From Nioella ostreopsis (GTDB lineage: Bacteria > Pseudomonadota > Alphaproteobacteria > Rhodobacterales > Rhodobacteraceae): a DNA stretch of 64,000 nucleotides. The translations under genes and the position numbers were made by a program. The stretch covers positions 124,001 to 188,000 of the forward strand of contig NZ_RCIQ01000002.1 in NCBI RefSeq assembly GCF_004000255.1. The letters run 5' to 3'. This document shows, piece by piece, positions 55,892-64,000 of the stretch. How positions within the stretch are numbered: position 1 is the first letter of the stretch; every line of letters begins with the position of its first letter. The notes under the pieces are model-generated. The model saw only the letters and a program-made list of their open reading frames with translations. It was not told the DNA's origin and made no database searches.

Positions 55892-57181
55892 TCAGGTCAG
55901 CAGTTCCCGCAAGGTCAGGGCCATGACCTTGGCGCTGTCCATCATGTCCTGCACCCCAACCCATTCATCCGGCTGATGCGCGAGGTCGAGAATGCCCGGC
56001 CCATAGGCGATGCAGTTCTTCAGCTTGCCGATCCGGTCGATGTGTTTCTGATCATAGGTGCCCGGGGACACCACGAATTCCGCCTGCTTGTGCAGCACTT
56101 TCTCAATCGCTGCCTGAACGGTTTTCACAACCGGAGCATCCTCATCGGTCATCGAGGGGATCACTTCGAACAGATCGCGGATGTCATATTCGAAATTCGG
56201 GCGGCTGGCCTTGATCCCTTCCAGCATCCGGCTGACCTCGGCCTTCACCTCGGTCAGATCCTCCTCGATCAGGAAACGCCGGTCGATGACGATGCGGCAG
56301 CGGTCGGCGACGCAGGGCGCGGGCAGGCCGGTGTAATCCGCGTCCTGTTCCGGTTCGCCACCATGGATGGAGTTCACATTGAGCGTGGATTGCTTTGCCC
56401 CCTCCGGCACCACCGGCATCTCCGTGCGCTTGCCCGCCAGCAATGGGTAAAGCGTGCGCTCCATCTCCTCCAGCACCGCGCCCATATGGCGGATGGCACT
56501 GTCGCCGAGGAAGGGCATGGAGCCATGGGCGATGCGCCCCTTGGTCTCGATTTCGGCCCACCAGACACCGCGATGGCCTAGGCAGATGCGGTCCTTGTTC
56601 AAGGGTTCGGGGATGATCACATGCTGGACTTTCTCGGGCGAGAACCAGCCATGCTCCGCCAGATAGGCCACCCCGCCATAGCCGCCCGATTCCTCGTCGG
56701 CCGTGGCGCTGATCTCGATGGCGCCGGAATAGTCGGGAAAGGCTGCGATAAACGCCTCCGCCGCAATCACCGACGCCGCCAGCCCGCCCTTCATGTCACA
56801 GGTGCCGCGCCCGTAGATGCGCCCGTCCTTCAGCTCGCCGCCAAACGGGTCGGTGGTCCAGCCATGGCCGACCTCGACCACGTCATGGTGGCTGTTGAAA
56901 TGCACGCACTCGCCGGTGCCGCCTGCCCCCTGATGGCGCGCCACCATGTTCCAGCGCTGGTATTTCTCGCTGTCGGCGGGTGCGCCATGGGCGCGGATCA
57001 TGTCCACGTGGAACCCCTTGCGCCGCAGCCGGTCGCCAAGGAAATCGCAGATGTCATGGTAGTGCAGCCCCGGCGGGTTCAGCGTGGGAATGCGGACAAG
57101 GTCTTGCGTCAGCTGGATCAGGTCCCCCTCGCGGGCGGCAATCTCTGCAAACAGGCGGTCTAGGCTCGGATCATCAGTCAT
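55892..57181 (-). CDS. M20-family deacylase (ArgE/DapE-like)
   Basis: A 429-residue metallopeptidase of the M20 family, ArgE/DapE branch. Metal ligands and catalytic residues are seen in order: His98-x-Asp100 (NSHHDVV), Asp129 (GTCDMKGG) and Glu163-Glu164 (ATADEESGG), with a later His near residue 395 (GILDLAHQPDEW). The start at 57181 gives MTDDPSLDRLFAEIAARE. It hydrolyses an N-acyl or amide bond of a small molecule; acetylornithine deacetylase is only the nearest name. It is divergent from a DUF1523 gene with 111 nt between starts. Confidence 0.9.
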   Translation of the reverse strand: MTDDPSLDRLFAEIAAREGDLIQLTQDLVRIPTLNPPGLHYHDICDFLGDRLRRKGFHVDMIRAHGAPADSEKYQRWNMVARHQGAGGTGECVHFNSHHDVVEVGHGWTTDPFGGELKDGRIYGRGTCDMKGGLAASVIAAEAFIAAFPDYSGAIEISATADEESGGYGGVAYLAEHGWFSPEKVQHVIIPEPLNKDRICLGHRGVWWAEIETKGRIAHGSMPFLGDSAIRHMGAVLEEMERTLYPLLAGKRTEMPVVPEGAKQSTLNVNSIHGGEPEQDADYTGLPAPCVADRCRIVIDRRFLIEEDLTEVKAEVSRMLEGIKASRPNFEYDIRDLFEVIPSMTDEDAPVVKTVQAAIEKVLHKQAEFVVSPGTYDQKHIDRIGKLKNCIAYGPGILDLAHQPDEWVGVQDMMDSAKVMALTLRELLT

Positions 57182-57292
57182 GGGCTGCACTTTGCGCCCA
57201 AGGCCATCATGCCGCAAGCCCTCGCATTTGGCTTGGCGGTCCCCATCTGACAGGATAGGGAAAGGCCATTCGACGGGAAGGATTTGACCGAT

Positions 57293-57895
57293 ATGAGATG
57301 GGTTCGCTGGATTATTCTGCTGCTGATCGCGCTCTTCATTGGCGGGTTCCTGCACTATACGCTGCCCGGCCGCGACATCGTGCGGATCACGGGGACAGAG
57401 ATCATCCGGGCGGACCTGTCAGGCTGGAACCGGATGTTCTATGCCCGCTCGGACACCGGAAACACCGACGGCACCAACCGCGATCTGCGGCTGATCAATA
57501 CGACCCAGCCCGATGGCGATGTCAGCGTCTATCGCAACGAGGACACCGGCTTTGGCTGGCCGCCTTATTTCAAGCTCGACAGCTCCAACCTGCACGCAGA
57601 GGCGGCAGATCTGACCAGCACCTCGGCCAACCCGCAATGGGTCATGATCACCCATTACGGCTGGCGCATGCCGGCGCTGTCGATCTATCCCAATGCGGTG
57701 GCCATCCGCGCGGTGGACGGTCCCGACGCCAGCTTTTTCCCGTGGCTCAATATCGTGATCCTGGTTCTGCTGGCCGCGTTCTTCTTTTTCCTCTGGCGGC
57801 TTTGGGAACGGTTCGAGGACCGTGTGATCGACCCAACGGTCGATTGGGTTCTGGTCCGGTGGGCCAAGCTGAAAGACCGCGTCTCGGGGCGCTGA
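57293..57895 (+). CDS. DUF1523 membrane protein
   Basis: A 200-residue DUF1523 protein typical of Rhodobacterales. One N-terminal helix (WIILLLIALFIGGFLHYTL) and one near residue 150 (WLNIVILVLLAAFFFFLWRLW) frame an extracytoplasmic beta-rich domain (GTEIIRADLSGWNRMFYARSD). The YGWRMPALSIYPNAVAI segment before the second helix is conserved in the family. The ATG at 57293 with GGAAGG is preferred to a TTG at 57284. Function unknown; probably a single-gene unit. Confidence 0.85.
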   Translation: MRWVRWIILLLIALFIGGFLHYTLPGRDIVRITGTEIIRADLSGWNRMFYARSDTGNTDGTNRDLRLINTTQPDGDVSVYRNEDTGFGWPPYFKLDSSNLHAEAADLTSTSANPQWVMITHYGWRMPALSIYPNAVAIRAVDGPDASFFPWLNIVILVLLAAFFFFLWRLWERFEDRVIDPTVDWVLVRWAKLKDRVSGR

Positions 57896-57955
57896 AGGTC
57901 TCGATTATCCCGGCTTAGGCAAACCTGACAAAGGGGCGTCGATCTGTGTGCACTC

Positions 57956-58645
57956 TCAGGCAGGCAGGGTCCTGTAGCTGGCCGGCTCCGTCATGCGCAG
58001 GATTTGAACGGCGAGCACTTTGGCGGCGCTGTCGCGTGCAATGCGTGTCAGGCAGAGAAGCCCGGTATGACGGTCGCAGGCCAGCGCGACGGAGTCGCCC
58101 ATGCTGGTGACCTCGGCATGCAGCCGGTCCTCCAGTGTTGCCGTTGGCAGGTCGAGCGCGTGGAGGAGGGGGAGGAACTCCACCGGCTGATCCTCGTCCA
58201 TCGCGGGCACCAGCCCGGCATCAATCAGGATCACCTCCAGCGCGATCCGCTCCCCACCGGATTTCAGCGTTCGACTGAGTGCCTGAACCCGGCCCGAGAA
58301 GAATTCCCGCTCCGCGTCAACCGGGTCACGCAGGTCCAGCCGGGCGCGGAACGGCTCAAGCGGAAGGGGGGTCGCATCAGGCAGGAAAAGGCGGCGCAGG
58401 TCCGGCGGGGCAGACGGCATTGCCGGTTCAGGCTCGGCCACCACGGTGCCGCGCCCCGGTTTGCGGCTGAGATGACCCTTGGCCTCAACGGATATGAGGG
58501 CCCGACGCATGGTGCCCTGGCTGACGCCGAATTCCTCGGCCAGTTCAAATTCGTTGCCGATGCGCATGCCGGCGGGCCACTCGCCGGATGTGATCCGGCG
58601 CAGGAGTTCGGTCTCGGCTTGCTGGTACAGGGGCACACGGGCCAT
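57956..58645 (-). CDS. GntR-family regulator with UTRA ligand domain
   Basis: A 229-residue transcription factor of the GntR/HutC type. The N-terminal winged helix contains ELLRRITSGEWPAGMRIGNEFELAEEFGVSQGTMRRALISVEAKGHLSRKPGRGT. The C-terminal UTRA-like domain (from about residue 85) binds a small effector. The ATG at 58645 gives MARVPLYQQAETELL. It lies 47 nt after the sensor-exonuclease gene on the same strand. No obvious target operon is adjacent, so it could regulate itself or distant genes. Confidence 0.9.
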   Translation of the reverse strand: MARVPLYQQAETELLRRITSGEWPAGMRIGNEFELAEEFGVSQGTMRRALISVEAKGHLSRKPGRGTVVAEPEPAMPSAPPDLRRLFLPDATPLPLEPFRARLDLRDPVDAEREFFSGRVQALSRTLKSGGERIALEVILIDAGLVPAMDEDQPVEFLPLLHALDLPTATLEDRLHAEVTSMGDSVALACDRHTGLLCLTRIARDSAAKVLAVQILRMTEPASYRTLPA

Positions 58646-58692
58646 TTGGGTCTCCGGTCTTTCTTGTATAGGATAGGGACCCCGGGCCGGGG

Positions 58693-60696
58693 TCAATTGA
58701 GATGGCCAATGAGCCGCGCGTGTCTGTCGAACGCAGCGATGGTTGCCCCCAATGTGGGCAGCTCTGCCGCTTCCATCATCGGAATCATCTTGGCGAAGGC
58801 GGCTGCCGTGCCGATGGCGTCGCCGATGGCGGTGTGGCGGTCGTCCTCGGGGATGGTGATGGCGAGCCGTGTGCAGAGCGCATCCAGCGTGTGTTCGGCG
58901 GACTGGCCAAAGAGGATGGCGGAAAACAGCACCGTGTCGAGGATCGGCTGATCGAAACGCAACCCGATCTCGGCTTCGCGGCGTTGCAGGAAGGCCATGT
59001 CGAAGGGCGCATTATGGGCCACCAGCACGTTGTTGTCGGCAAAGCGGTGGAAGCGGGTCAGCGCCTCTGCCACACCGGGCGCGCCCTGAACCATCTCGTT
59101 GGTGATGTGGTGGACGGCGGTGGAGGCGGCGGGGATCTTGCGGCCGGGATCGACCAGCATGTCGAAGCGTTCACCGGCGCGGACCCGGCCATTCACGACC
59201 CGCACGGCGGCGATCTGGCAGATCTCATCCACCTGCGGGTTGAGGCCGGTGGTTTCGGTGTCGAAGATCACGAAGTTGAGCTTGCTGAGCGGGGCCTGAG
59301 ACAGCTCTTTCGGCAGATCGGCATGCAACAGGTCGAAATCATACTGCATAGCGCGGGCCGGAAGCGCGGGTTTGGGCGCGGCGAGTGGCAGGGAAAACTG
59401 CAGCGCGGAACGACCCTCTGCGCCGTCTCCCAATGTCACGCGGGTGCCATGGGTGGTCTGCACGTCGCCGCCCGAGAAATCCGCGAAGCCGGGGGAGAGC
59501 GGAGCAGAGAGCCAATCGGTCAGGTCGGCGTGGTCGGGCGCGGGGGCGGCGGATTCGAGGCTAAGGGTCACGGCGCTGTCGCCCAGTTGCGCAAGGCGCA
59601 GGGTGAAGGCGGTGCCCCCTTGGCCGGACCAGCCGAGCGCCAGCCGTTCCAGCATCCGGGTGACCGCGTAGCCGTCGCAGCGGATGCGACGGGCGGGCAG
59701 GTCGACGGTCAGGGACACGTCCTTGCGGGCCAGCCGGGCGCGAAGCGCGGCCCCGAGATCGCCAAGCGGCAGCGCCTCCATCGGCCACCATTGGGTGTCG
59801 GTCGCGGCCTTGCGCGCGGCGATATCGGCGACGGTTTCGGACAGCGCGGTTTTCTGCGGCTCTGGCAGGGCGGGCAGGGCCGCGTCGGTGGCGTCGATCA
59901 GACGGTCGAGCAGCGTGGCGCGTTCGGCATGGACCTTGAGGTCTTTCGACACGTCGCGGAGGGACAGTACGTAGCCCGGACCGCTGGTTTCCTGCCCTTC
60001 GAGATAGAGCAGGCGGATCCGCGCCTCCAGCAGACGCGCGCCGCGGCGGGTGGCGCAGAGGATGTCGGCGCCCTCGGTTTCGCCAGCCTCCAGCAGACGG
60101 GTATAGGCCTGCAGGATCGGCCCCGGCATCAGCAGATGGCGAACGGGGCGGTTGAGGCCGAGCGCCTCGGTATGGCCGAGGATATCCACCGCGCGGGCGT
60201 TGTAGAGCACCACGGAATGATCTGGCGTGCAGAAAAGGACGCCATCGGGCACTTCGGCAAGTAGGGTTTCCAGCCGGGATTTCTCAAGCGACAGCCGCGC
60301 GGTTTCGCGGCCCACGGCCATGGCCATGGCGTTGCGGGTCTCGGTCAGGTTGGCGGTGACCGCGGCGGCGGCGGTGCCAAGGTCGCCCAGATAGCGGGTG
60401 GGAGCGTGGTCGATCTCGTGGTCCACATCCGCATGGGCACGGGCGCGCATATCGGCGGCCAGACGTTCCACCGGGCGGGCGACGTTTTCATCGAACAGCA
60501 CCCAGACCCAGGTGGTCAGGCCGAAAATGGCGACGATGCCGATCAGCCCGGCGATGACGAAGGCGGACAGGGCGTGATCCTCGCCCAAACGGATATAGCC
60601 GAGCGTCAGCCCTGCGATGGCGAGGGCCGAGGTCGCGACGGCAAGAAACGCAAAAAAGAGGAAGATGCGCAGACGCAGGGAAAGCTGGGTGAACAT
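58693..60696 (-). CDS. Membrane sensor fused to DEDDh exonuclease (PAS, kinase-like, DnaQ-like)
   Basis: A 667-residue fusion. Two membrane helices (residues about 8-33 and 44-68) are followed by a HAMP-like linker, a PAS domain (about 145-250; EVPDGVLFCTPDHSVVLYNARAV), a kinase-like stretch (about 255-435) without a convincing phospho-acceptor His or intact ATP boxes, and a DnaQ-like 3'-5' exonuclease (470-650). The exonuclease residues are all present: Asp479, Glu481 (FDTETTGL), Asp566 (HNAPFDMAF), His621 and Asp626. The neighbours are a cNMP/CBS/nucleotidyltransferase gene and a solute symporter, an association known around acetate-type permeases. Role unclear; the start follows GGAGG. Confidence 0.85.
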   Translation of the reverse strand: MFTQLSLRLRIFLFFAFLAVATSALAIAGLTLGYIRLGEDHALSAFVIAGLIGIVAIFGLTTWVWVLFDENVARPVERLAADMRARAHADVDHEIDHAPTRYLGDLGTAAAAVTANLTETRNAMAMAVGRETARLSLEKSRLETLLAEVPDGVLFCTPDHSVVLYNARAVDILGHTEALGLNRPVRHLLMPGPILQAYTRLLEAGETEGADILCATRRGARLLEARIRLLYLEGQETSGPGYVLSLRDVSKDLKVHAERATLLDRLIDATDAALPALPEPQKTALSETVADIAARKAATDTQWWPMEALPLGDLGAALRARLARKDVSLTVDLPARRIRCDGYAVTRMLERLALGWSGQGGTAFTLRLAQLGDSAVTLSLESAAPAPDHADLTDWLSAPLSPGFADFSGGDVQTTHGTRVTLGDGAEGRSALQFSLPLAAPKPALPARAMQYDFDLLHADLPKELSQAPLSKLNFVIFDTETTGLNPQVDEICQIAAVRVVNGRVRAGERFDMLVDPGRKIPAASTAVHHITNEMVQGAPGVAEALTRFHRFADNNVLVAHNAPFDMAFLQRREAEIGLRFDQPILDTVLFSAILFGQSAEHTLDALCTRLAITIPEDDRHTAIGDAIGTAAAFAKMIPMMEAAELPTLGATIAAFDRHARLIGHLN

Positions 60697-60772
60697 GGTC
60701 TGGGGCCTCCTCCTTGCCCCTTTGGTGTGTGGCGGATCGGGGCGGTCGCGCGTCGCCCCGTACCGGATCGGG

Positions 60773-61303
60773 TTAGTCCGCAGCCCCCCCGCCGCAGACG
60801 GATTGCAGGATCGGGTCGGAGGCCTCGACCTCCAGCCAGCTGGCATTGGTGGGCTGGCCATCGTCGCCGAATTCGGTTTCGGGGCTGACATCGGCCCGCC
60901 GGGTGTTGGCGCAATCCACCAGGATCGGGCGAACCACTTCTGGCTGCCAACGTTCATGAATGCGGATCTGTACCGCCAGAATGCCAGACCCGGTCGCGGT
61001 TTCGACCGTTTCCGAGGGTGAATGGGCGATGAAGCCCCGCACCCAAGGGTTGACGAAGGTCCAGGGCTGATACCAGGCCTGCTGCGTGCGTTCGGAAATG
61101 ACCTGTGTGTCGGCGGGCATCGTGTCCAGCACATTGCTGTACCAGCCATATTCCAGAGCGATGGTCGAGACGATCATGGCGAGACCGGCGGCAACCGGAA
61201 TGATCCCCTTGGGCAGGCGATTGCCGCTCAGGTGGCGCAGGGCCAATCCGGTGCCGGCGCCGACAAAGCCAGCGACGAAAGCGGTCAGAAGGGTCCAGAA
61301 CAT
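60773..61303 (-). CDS. Small membrane protein of unknown function
   Basis: A 176-residue protein with two N-terminal hydrophobic segments (FWTLLTAFVAGFVGAGTGLAL and GIIPVAAGLAMIVSTIALEY), then a polar domain of about 115 residues outside the membrane containing WYQPWTFVNPWVRGFIAHSPSETVE and two cysteines. I recognise no family with certainty. It lies 16 nt after the cNMP/CBS gene and 76 nt before the sensor-exonuclease gene on the same strand, so it belongs to that unit. Confidence 0.72.
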   Translation of the reverse strand: MFWTLLTAFVAGFVGAGTGLALRHLSGNRLPKGIIPVAAGLAMIVSTIALEYGWYSNVLDTMPADTQVISERTQQAWYQPWTFVNPWVRGFIAHSPSETVETATGSGILAVQIRIHERWQPEVVRPILVDCANTRRADVSPETEFGDDGQPTNASWLEVEASDPILQSVCGGGAAD

Positions 61304-61319
61304 GGGCGGGGGGTGCTCC

Positions 61320-63134
61320 TCAGCTCAGAATGCCACGGCCCTGGCCGGCGGCGGATTGCATGGTTTTGACCACGACGAAGGCGTCGCGCAGGTGGCTACG
61401 CTCAAAATCGGAAAGGTCCGTGGGTGGCATGAAATTGTCGGGCTTCTCACCCCGGCGGATCTGCGCGGCCTGATGTTCCAGCCGGATTTCGGCGATCAGG
61501 TCATAGGCATCGAGCAGGTCGCGCCCGCCAGTGGTGGACACCTTGCCAGCCTCGATGGCCGCTTCCAGCCGGGCGCGGGTATTGGCGACGGGCAACTGGC
61601 CTTGCAGAGAATAGATGCGGCCAAGGTCGACGATGGGAACCACGCCGTTATGCTTGAGGTCGATGGTGTTCTTGTGTTCGCCCGAGCGCACGGTGGCAAA
61701 CCCCCGGAACAGGCCAAGGGGCGGCGTGTGCTTGAGCGAATTGGCGATCATGTGGCTGACGAAAATGGAATTCTCGGCCGCGCTTTTCAGCGTATTGGCC
61801 TGCAAGTCGGCAAAGAGGCTTTCGTCGCCGCCAATCGGGCGCAGGTCGAACATGACGCTGGCCAGCATCTGCGCCTCGGGGTCGGGTTTGGCGATCCATT
61901 TGCGGAAATAGCCTCGCCAGACGCTGAGCGGCTGCCGCCAGCGGTCGGCGGTCGCCATCATGTCGCCGGGGCAGTAGAAATACCCGCAGGCATCCAGACC
62001 GTCGGACACGAACTTCGCCAGCGCCTTGAAGTAGCTGTCATGTTCGGGCTGCATCGCGTCGTCGATGATCAGGCAATTGTCCTGATCCGAAACGCCGGTC
62101 TGTTCCTGCCGCCCCTGCGACCCGCAGGCGAGCCAGAGATAGGGAACGGGAGGCGGCCCCAGCTTGTCCTCGGCCATTGCCAGCAGGCGGCGGGTTGTGG
62201 CATCGCCCACATCGGTGATCAGCCGTGTGACGACCTGGTGGGCGTTGTGCGCACCAACCAGCTGCACCAGAAGTTGCGGGATGCGGCCCACGATGCGCGC
62301 CAGTTCGGCGCAGCTTTGCGCATCGGCGATCTCTCGGATCAGCGCAGCGGAAGAGGTCGCCTGAAAGCGGGTCAGGTCGGTCTGGGTGAGAATACCCACC
62401 AGCTTGCCGCCCTCGACCACGGGCATATGGGTGATGCGCCGTTCGACCATCGCGTGCAGCACGTCCGAGACGAGCGCGGAGGGCGGCAGGGCAATCGGAT
62501 CGGCTGTCATGACGCGGCTCACCGGCGTATCATGGGGCAGCCCCTCGGCCAGCGCCTTGTTGGTCAGGTCGCGGGTTGTGACGATGCCTTTCAGCGCCTC
62601 GCCCTCTGTGATCATCAGCGACGACACGCCATGATCGCGCATGTCCTGCGCGGCGGCCAGAATCGGGGTGTCGGGGGTCACCTGCCGGGGATTGCGGGTC
62701 ATCATGTCAGCCAGCGACATGGTCGCCAGATCCTGCCGCTTGGCGCGGGCGGGGCGGGTTCGGTCGAAGAACTTGGCGACGCCGGGATGGTCTGCCACCA
62801 GCGCCTTGAAAACGGCGGCGGGGATGGCGATGAGGTCGGTGTCCTGTTCGGCGCGGGCCGAGGTGACGGCCAGCCCGTCTCGCATCAGGCCGCGTTCGCC
62901 GAACGTGTTGCGGGGGCCGAGGATGGACAAAACGGCACCGGTGTCGTCGGTGATGTCCACGCGGCCGCGAATGATCAGGTAAAGGGCCTCAAGTGGTTCG
63001 CCATAGCTGTAGATCTGGGCATCGGCGGGTATCGAACGGGGCTCTACCGCACCTGCCAGACTGTCCAGCGCGTCGGCGGGCAGGCTGTCATAGGGATGGG
63101 TATGGGCAAGAAATTCTCGGATCGTGTGAGGCAT
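61320..63134 (-). CDS. cNMP-binding, CBS-pair, DUF294 nucleotidyltransferase-like protein
   Basis: A 604-residue cytoplasmic protein of three parts: an N-terminal cyclic-nucleotide-binding fold (residues about 20-130; YSYGEPLEALYLIIRGRVDI), a CBS pair (about 140-258; MMTRNPRQVTPDTPILAAA and RVMTADPIALPP), and a DUF294 nucleotidyltransferase-like domain with LACGSQGRQEQTGVSDQDNCLI at 335-356 plus a helical output domain. GS-x-GR-x-E with D-x-D shows the transferase site is likely active. It follows the symporter gene on the same strand, separated by two terminator hairpins. It is thought to couple energy or nucleotide state to transport. Confidence 0.92.
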   Translation of the reverse strand: MPHTIREFLAHTHPYDSLPADALDSLAGAVEPRSIPADAQIYSYGEPLEALYLIIRGRVDITDDTGAVLSILGPRNTFGERGLMRDGLAVTSARAEQDTDLIAIPAAVFKALVADHPGVAKFFDRTRPARAKRQDLATMSLADMMTRNPRQVTPDTPILAAAQDMRDHGVSSLMITEGEALKGIVTTRDLTNKALAEGLPHDTPVSRVMTADPIALPPSALVSDVLHAMVERRITHMPVVEGGKLVGILTQTDLTRFQATSSAALIREIADAQSCAELARIVGRIPQLLVQLVGAHNAHQVVTRLITDVGDATTRRLLAMAEDKLGPPPVPYLWLACGSQGRQEQTGVSDQDNCLIIDDAMQPEHDSYFKALAKFVSDGLDACGYFYCPGDMMATADRWRQPLSVWRGYFRKWIAKPDPEAQMLASVMFDLRPIGGDESLFADLQANTLKSAAENSIFVSHMIANSLKHTPPLGLFRGFATVRSGEHKNTIDLKHNGVVPIVDLGRIYSLQGQLPVANTRARLEAAIEAGKVSTTGGRDLLDAYDLIAEIRLEHQAAQIRRGEKPDNFMPPTDLSDFERSHLRDAFVVVKTMQSAAGQGRGILS

Positions 63135-63150
63135 GTCGGGTTCCCCCGGA

Positions 63151-63221
63151 AAGAAAAGGCGCACCCCGGACTGTCGGGATGCGCCGGTGTCTTGAACAGG
63201 GCCTGCGGTGTCGCAGGCCCT
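63151..63221 (-). terminator. Two hairpins ending the symporter message
   Basis: AGGGCCTGC-N6-GCAGGCCCT (63198-63221) and, further on in the direction of transcription, GGCGCATCCCG / CGGGGTGCGCC (63158-63185), followed on the minus strand by CTTTTCTT. The second is a good intrinsic terminator. They separate the symporter from the cNMP/CBS gene. Confidence 0.82.
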
Positions 63222-63237
63222 GAAATGGGGCGTTCCC

Positions 63238-64000
63238 TTAGTGATCGACGGCTGCGCCGGCGCCACGCGGAATACGAACCGATTCCACCAGCTCCTGGAT
63301 TTCCTGCGGCACTTCCTCGGTCGCGTTGGACACCAGGTAGGCAACAAGGAAGTTCAGAACAGCACCGATCGGACCGAAGTGAGTGGTCGGGATGCCGAAC
63401 AGGTACTGGCTGCTGTCCAGCAACGCGGTGCCGGGGATGAAGAACCAGCCCAGGTACAGGAACAGGTACAGACAGGTCGAGATCAGACCGGCCAGCATAC
63501 CCGCGACAGCACCCTTGGAGTTGATGCGCTTCGAGAAGATGCCCATCATCAGCGTCGGGAACAGCGAGGCTGCTGCAAGGCCGAAGGCCAGTGCCACAGT
63601 CTGCGCCGCGAAGCCCGGCGGGTTCAGCGCCAGCAGGGTCGCCAGAATGATCGCCACGATCATCGAGATCCGGGCTGCAAGCAGTTCGCCCTTTTCAGAG
63701 ATGTTCGGGTTGATCACCGACTTGATGAGGTCGTGCGAGATCGCCGAGGAGATCGCCAGCAACAGACCTGCCGCAGTGGACAGGGCGGCTGCGAGACCAC
63801 CGGCAGCGATAAGACCGATCACCCAGCCCGGAAGCTGTGCAATCTCCGGGTTGGCGAGAACCAGGATGTCACGGTTGAAGGTGACCAGTTCGTTGCCTTC
63901 CAGGCCATTGGCTTCTGCCAGGGCAGCACCAGCTTCGGAACCGGCGTTGTAGTACTGAATGCGGCCATCGCCGTTCAGGTCTTCAACACCGAGCAGACCG
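63238..64000 (-). CDS. Sodium:solute symporter (acetate permease-like), C-terminal part
   Basis: A 254-codon fragment whose 5' end lies beyond the window. The sequence is continuous on the minus strand to base 64000. It is a member of the SSS family close to the ActP-like VC_2705 subgroup: LPGWVIGLIAAGGLAAALSTAAGLLLAISSAISHDLIKSVINPNISEKGELLAARISM is the central helix pair, and at least four more helices follow. An EF-hand-like loop (DLNGDGRI) lies in an external loop near 63960-63985. Na+-coupled uptake of acetate or similar carboxylates is the usual role. The CBS/nucleotidyltransferase and sensor-exonuclease genes downstream are typical partners. Confidence 0.9.
   Translation of the reverse strand, partial: GLLGVEDLNGDGRIQYYNAGSEAGAALAEANGLEGNELVTFNRDILVLANPEIAQLPGWVIGLIAAGGLAAALSTAAGLLLAISSAISHDLIKSVINPNISEKGELLAARISMIVAIILATLLALNPPGFAAQTVALAFGLAAASLFPTLMMGIFSKRINSKGAVAGMLAGLISTCLYLFLYLGWFFIPGTALLDSSQYLFGIPTTHFGPIGAVLNFLVAYLVSNATEEVPQEIQELVESVRIPRGAGAAVDH

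Noticed and set aside
61086-63440. 784-codon open frame on the plus strand opposite the cNMP/CBS gene
   Set aside because: Same reason: low-information antisense frame spanning two well-supported minus-strand genes and a terminator.

Overview
The window is a GC-rich, densely packed chromosomal segment of a marine-type Rhodobacterales (Roseobacter-group) alphaproteobacterium. Evidence for this is the four-subunit sarcosine oxidase operon, the dnaG-rpoD pair, nrdR-ribD, an Irr regulator next to fabA, a DUF1523 protein, a HlyU-family protein, and the general codon use. It has 55 intact protein-coding genes, two genes cut by the window ends, one decayed insertion sequence, one tRNA fragment, and no rRNA, complete tRNA or CRISPR array that I could find.

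Layout. 1-4564: the end of soxB, a secreted protein of unknown function, then soxD, soxA and soxG (sarcosine to glycine plus formaldehyde or methylene-THF). 4644-7044: five small leftward genes (DUF4166, DCC thiol-oxidoreductase, HlyU-like, RND-associated membrane peptide, PD-(D/E)XK-like protein), the last coupled to rpoD. 7041-11042: rpoD and dnaG. 11189-20579: a pilin-like peptide, YjbQ, nrdR, ribD, a leftward capsule block (KpsC-like, Wza/KpsD-like, KpsS-like), ribE and three uncharacterised genes. 20644-26712: typA, irr, fabA, an antisense secreted protein, fabB and fabI. 26783-33235: FKBP isomerase, a HAD-hydrolase-dehydratase set, then a leftward pcaD-pcaB-MFS set.

33642-37700 is the most interesting catabolic block: a zinc alcohol dehydrogenase, a gamma-butyrobetaine-dioxygenase-like enzyme, a PhnZ-like HD oxygenase with the Tyr-x-x-Glu substrate signature, and an enolase-superfamily enzyme. 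The middle pair matches TmpA/TmpB, which release phosphate and glycine betaine from 2-(trimethylammonio)ethylphosphonate. Sarcosine oxidase lies further down the betaine route, so the window can be read as two separated parts of methylated-amine catabolism.

37795-40520 is a visibly AT-richer islet. It begins with a degenerate 3' half of a tRNA-Arg(UCU)-like gene, followed by an IS5-family (IS427-group) element with several frameshifts and a 41-nt hairpin insertion, then three leftward genes (membrane protein, small winged-helix protein, pseudo-receiver protein). 40794-46598: orphan peptide-binding protein, EamA exporter, quinone-reductase-like MDR protein and a phytase-like esterase with a possible Pho box. 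46967-51298: aldehyde dehydrogenase, HpcH/HpaI aldolase, hydroxyacid dehydrogenase and Gfo/Idh/MocA oxidoreductase. 51375-57181: creatininase-like amidohydrolase, GST, an ABC permease and binding protein without ATPase, DUF2267 and an ArgE-like deacylase. 57293-64000: DUF1523, a GntR regulator, a membrane sensor fused to a DnaQ-like exonuclease, a small membrane protein, a cNMP/CBS/nucleotidyltransferase protein, and a sodium:solute symporter running off the end.

Two 55-nt copies (about 91% identical) of a GTACACCCCC-rich intergenic repeat lie 29 kb apart, and several hairpin terminators close the transcription units.
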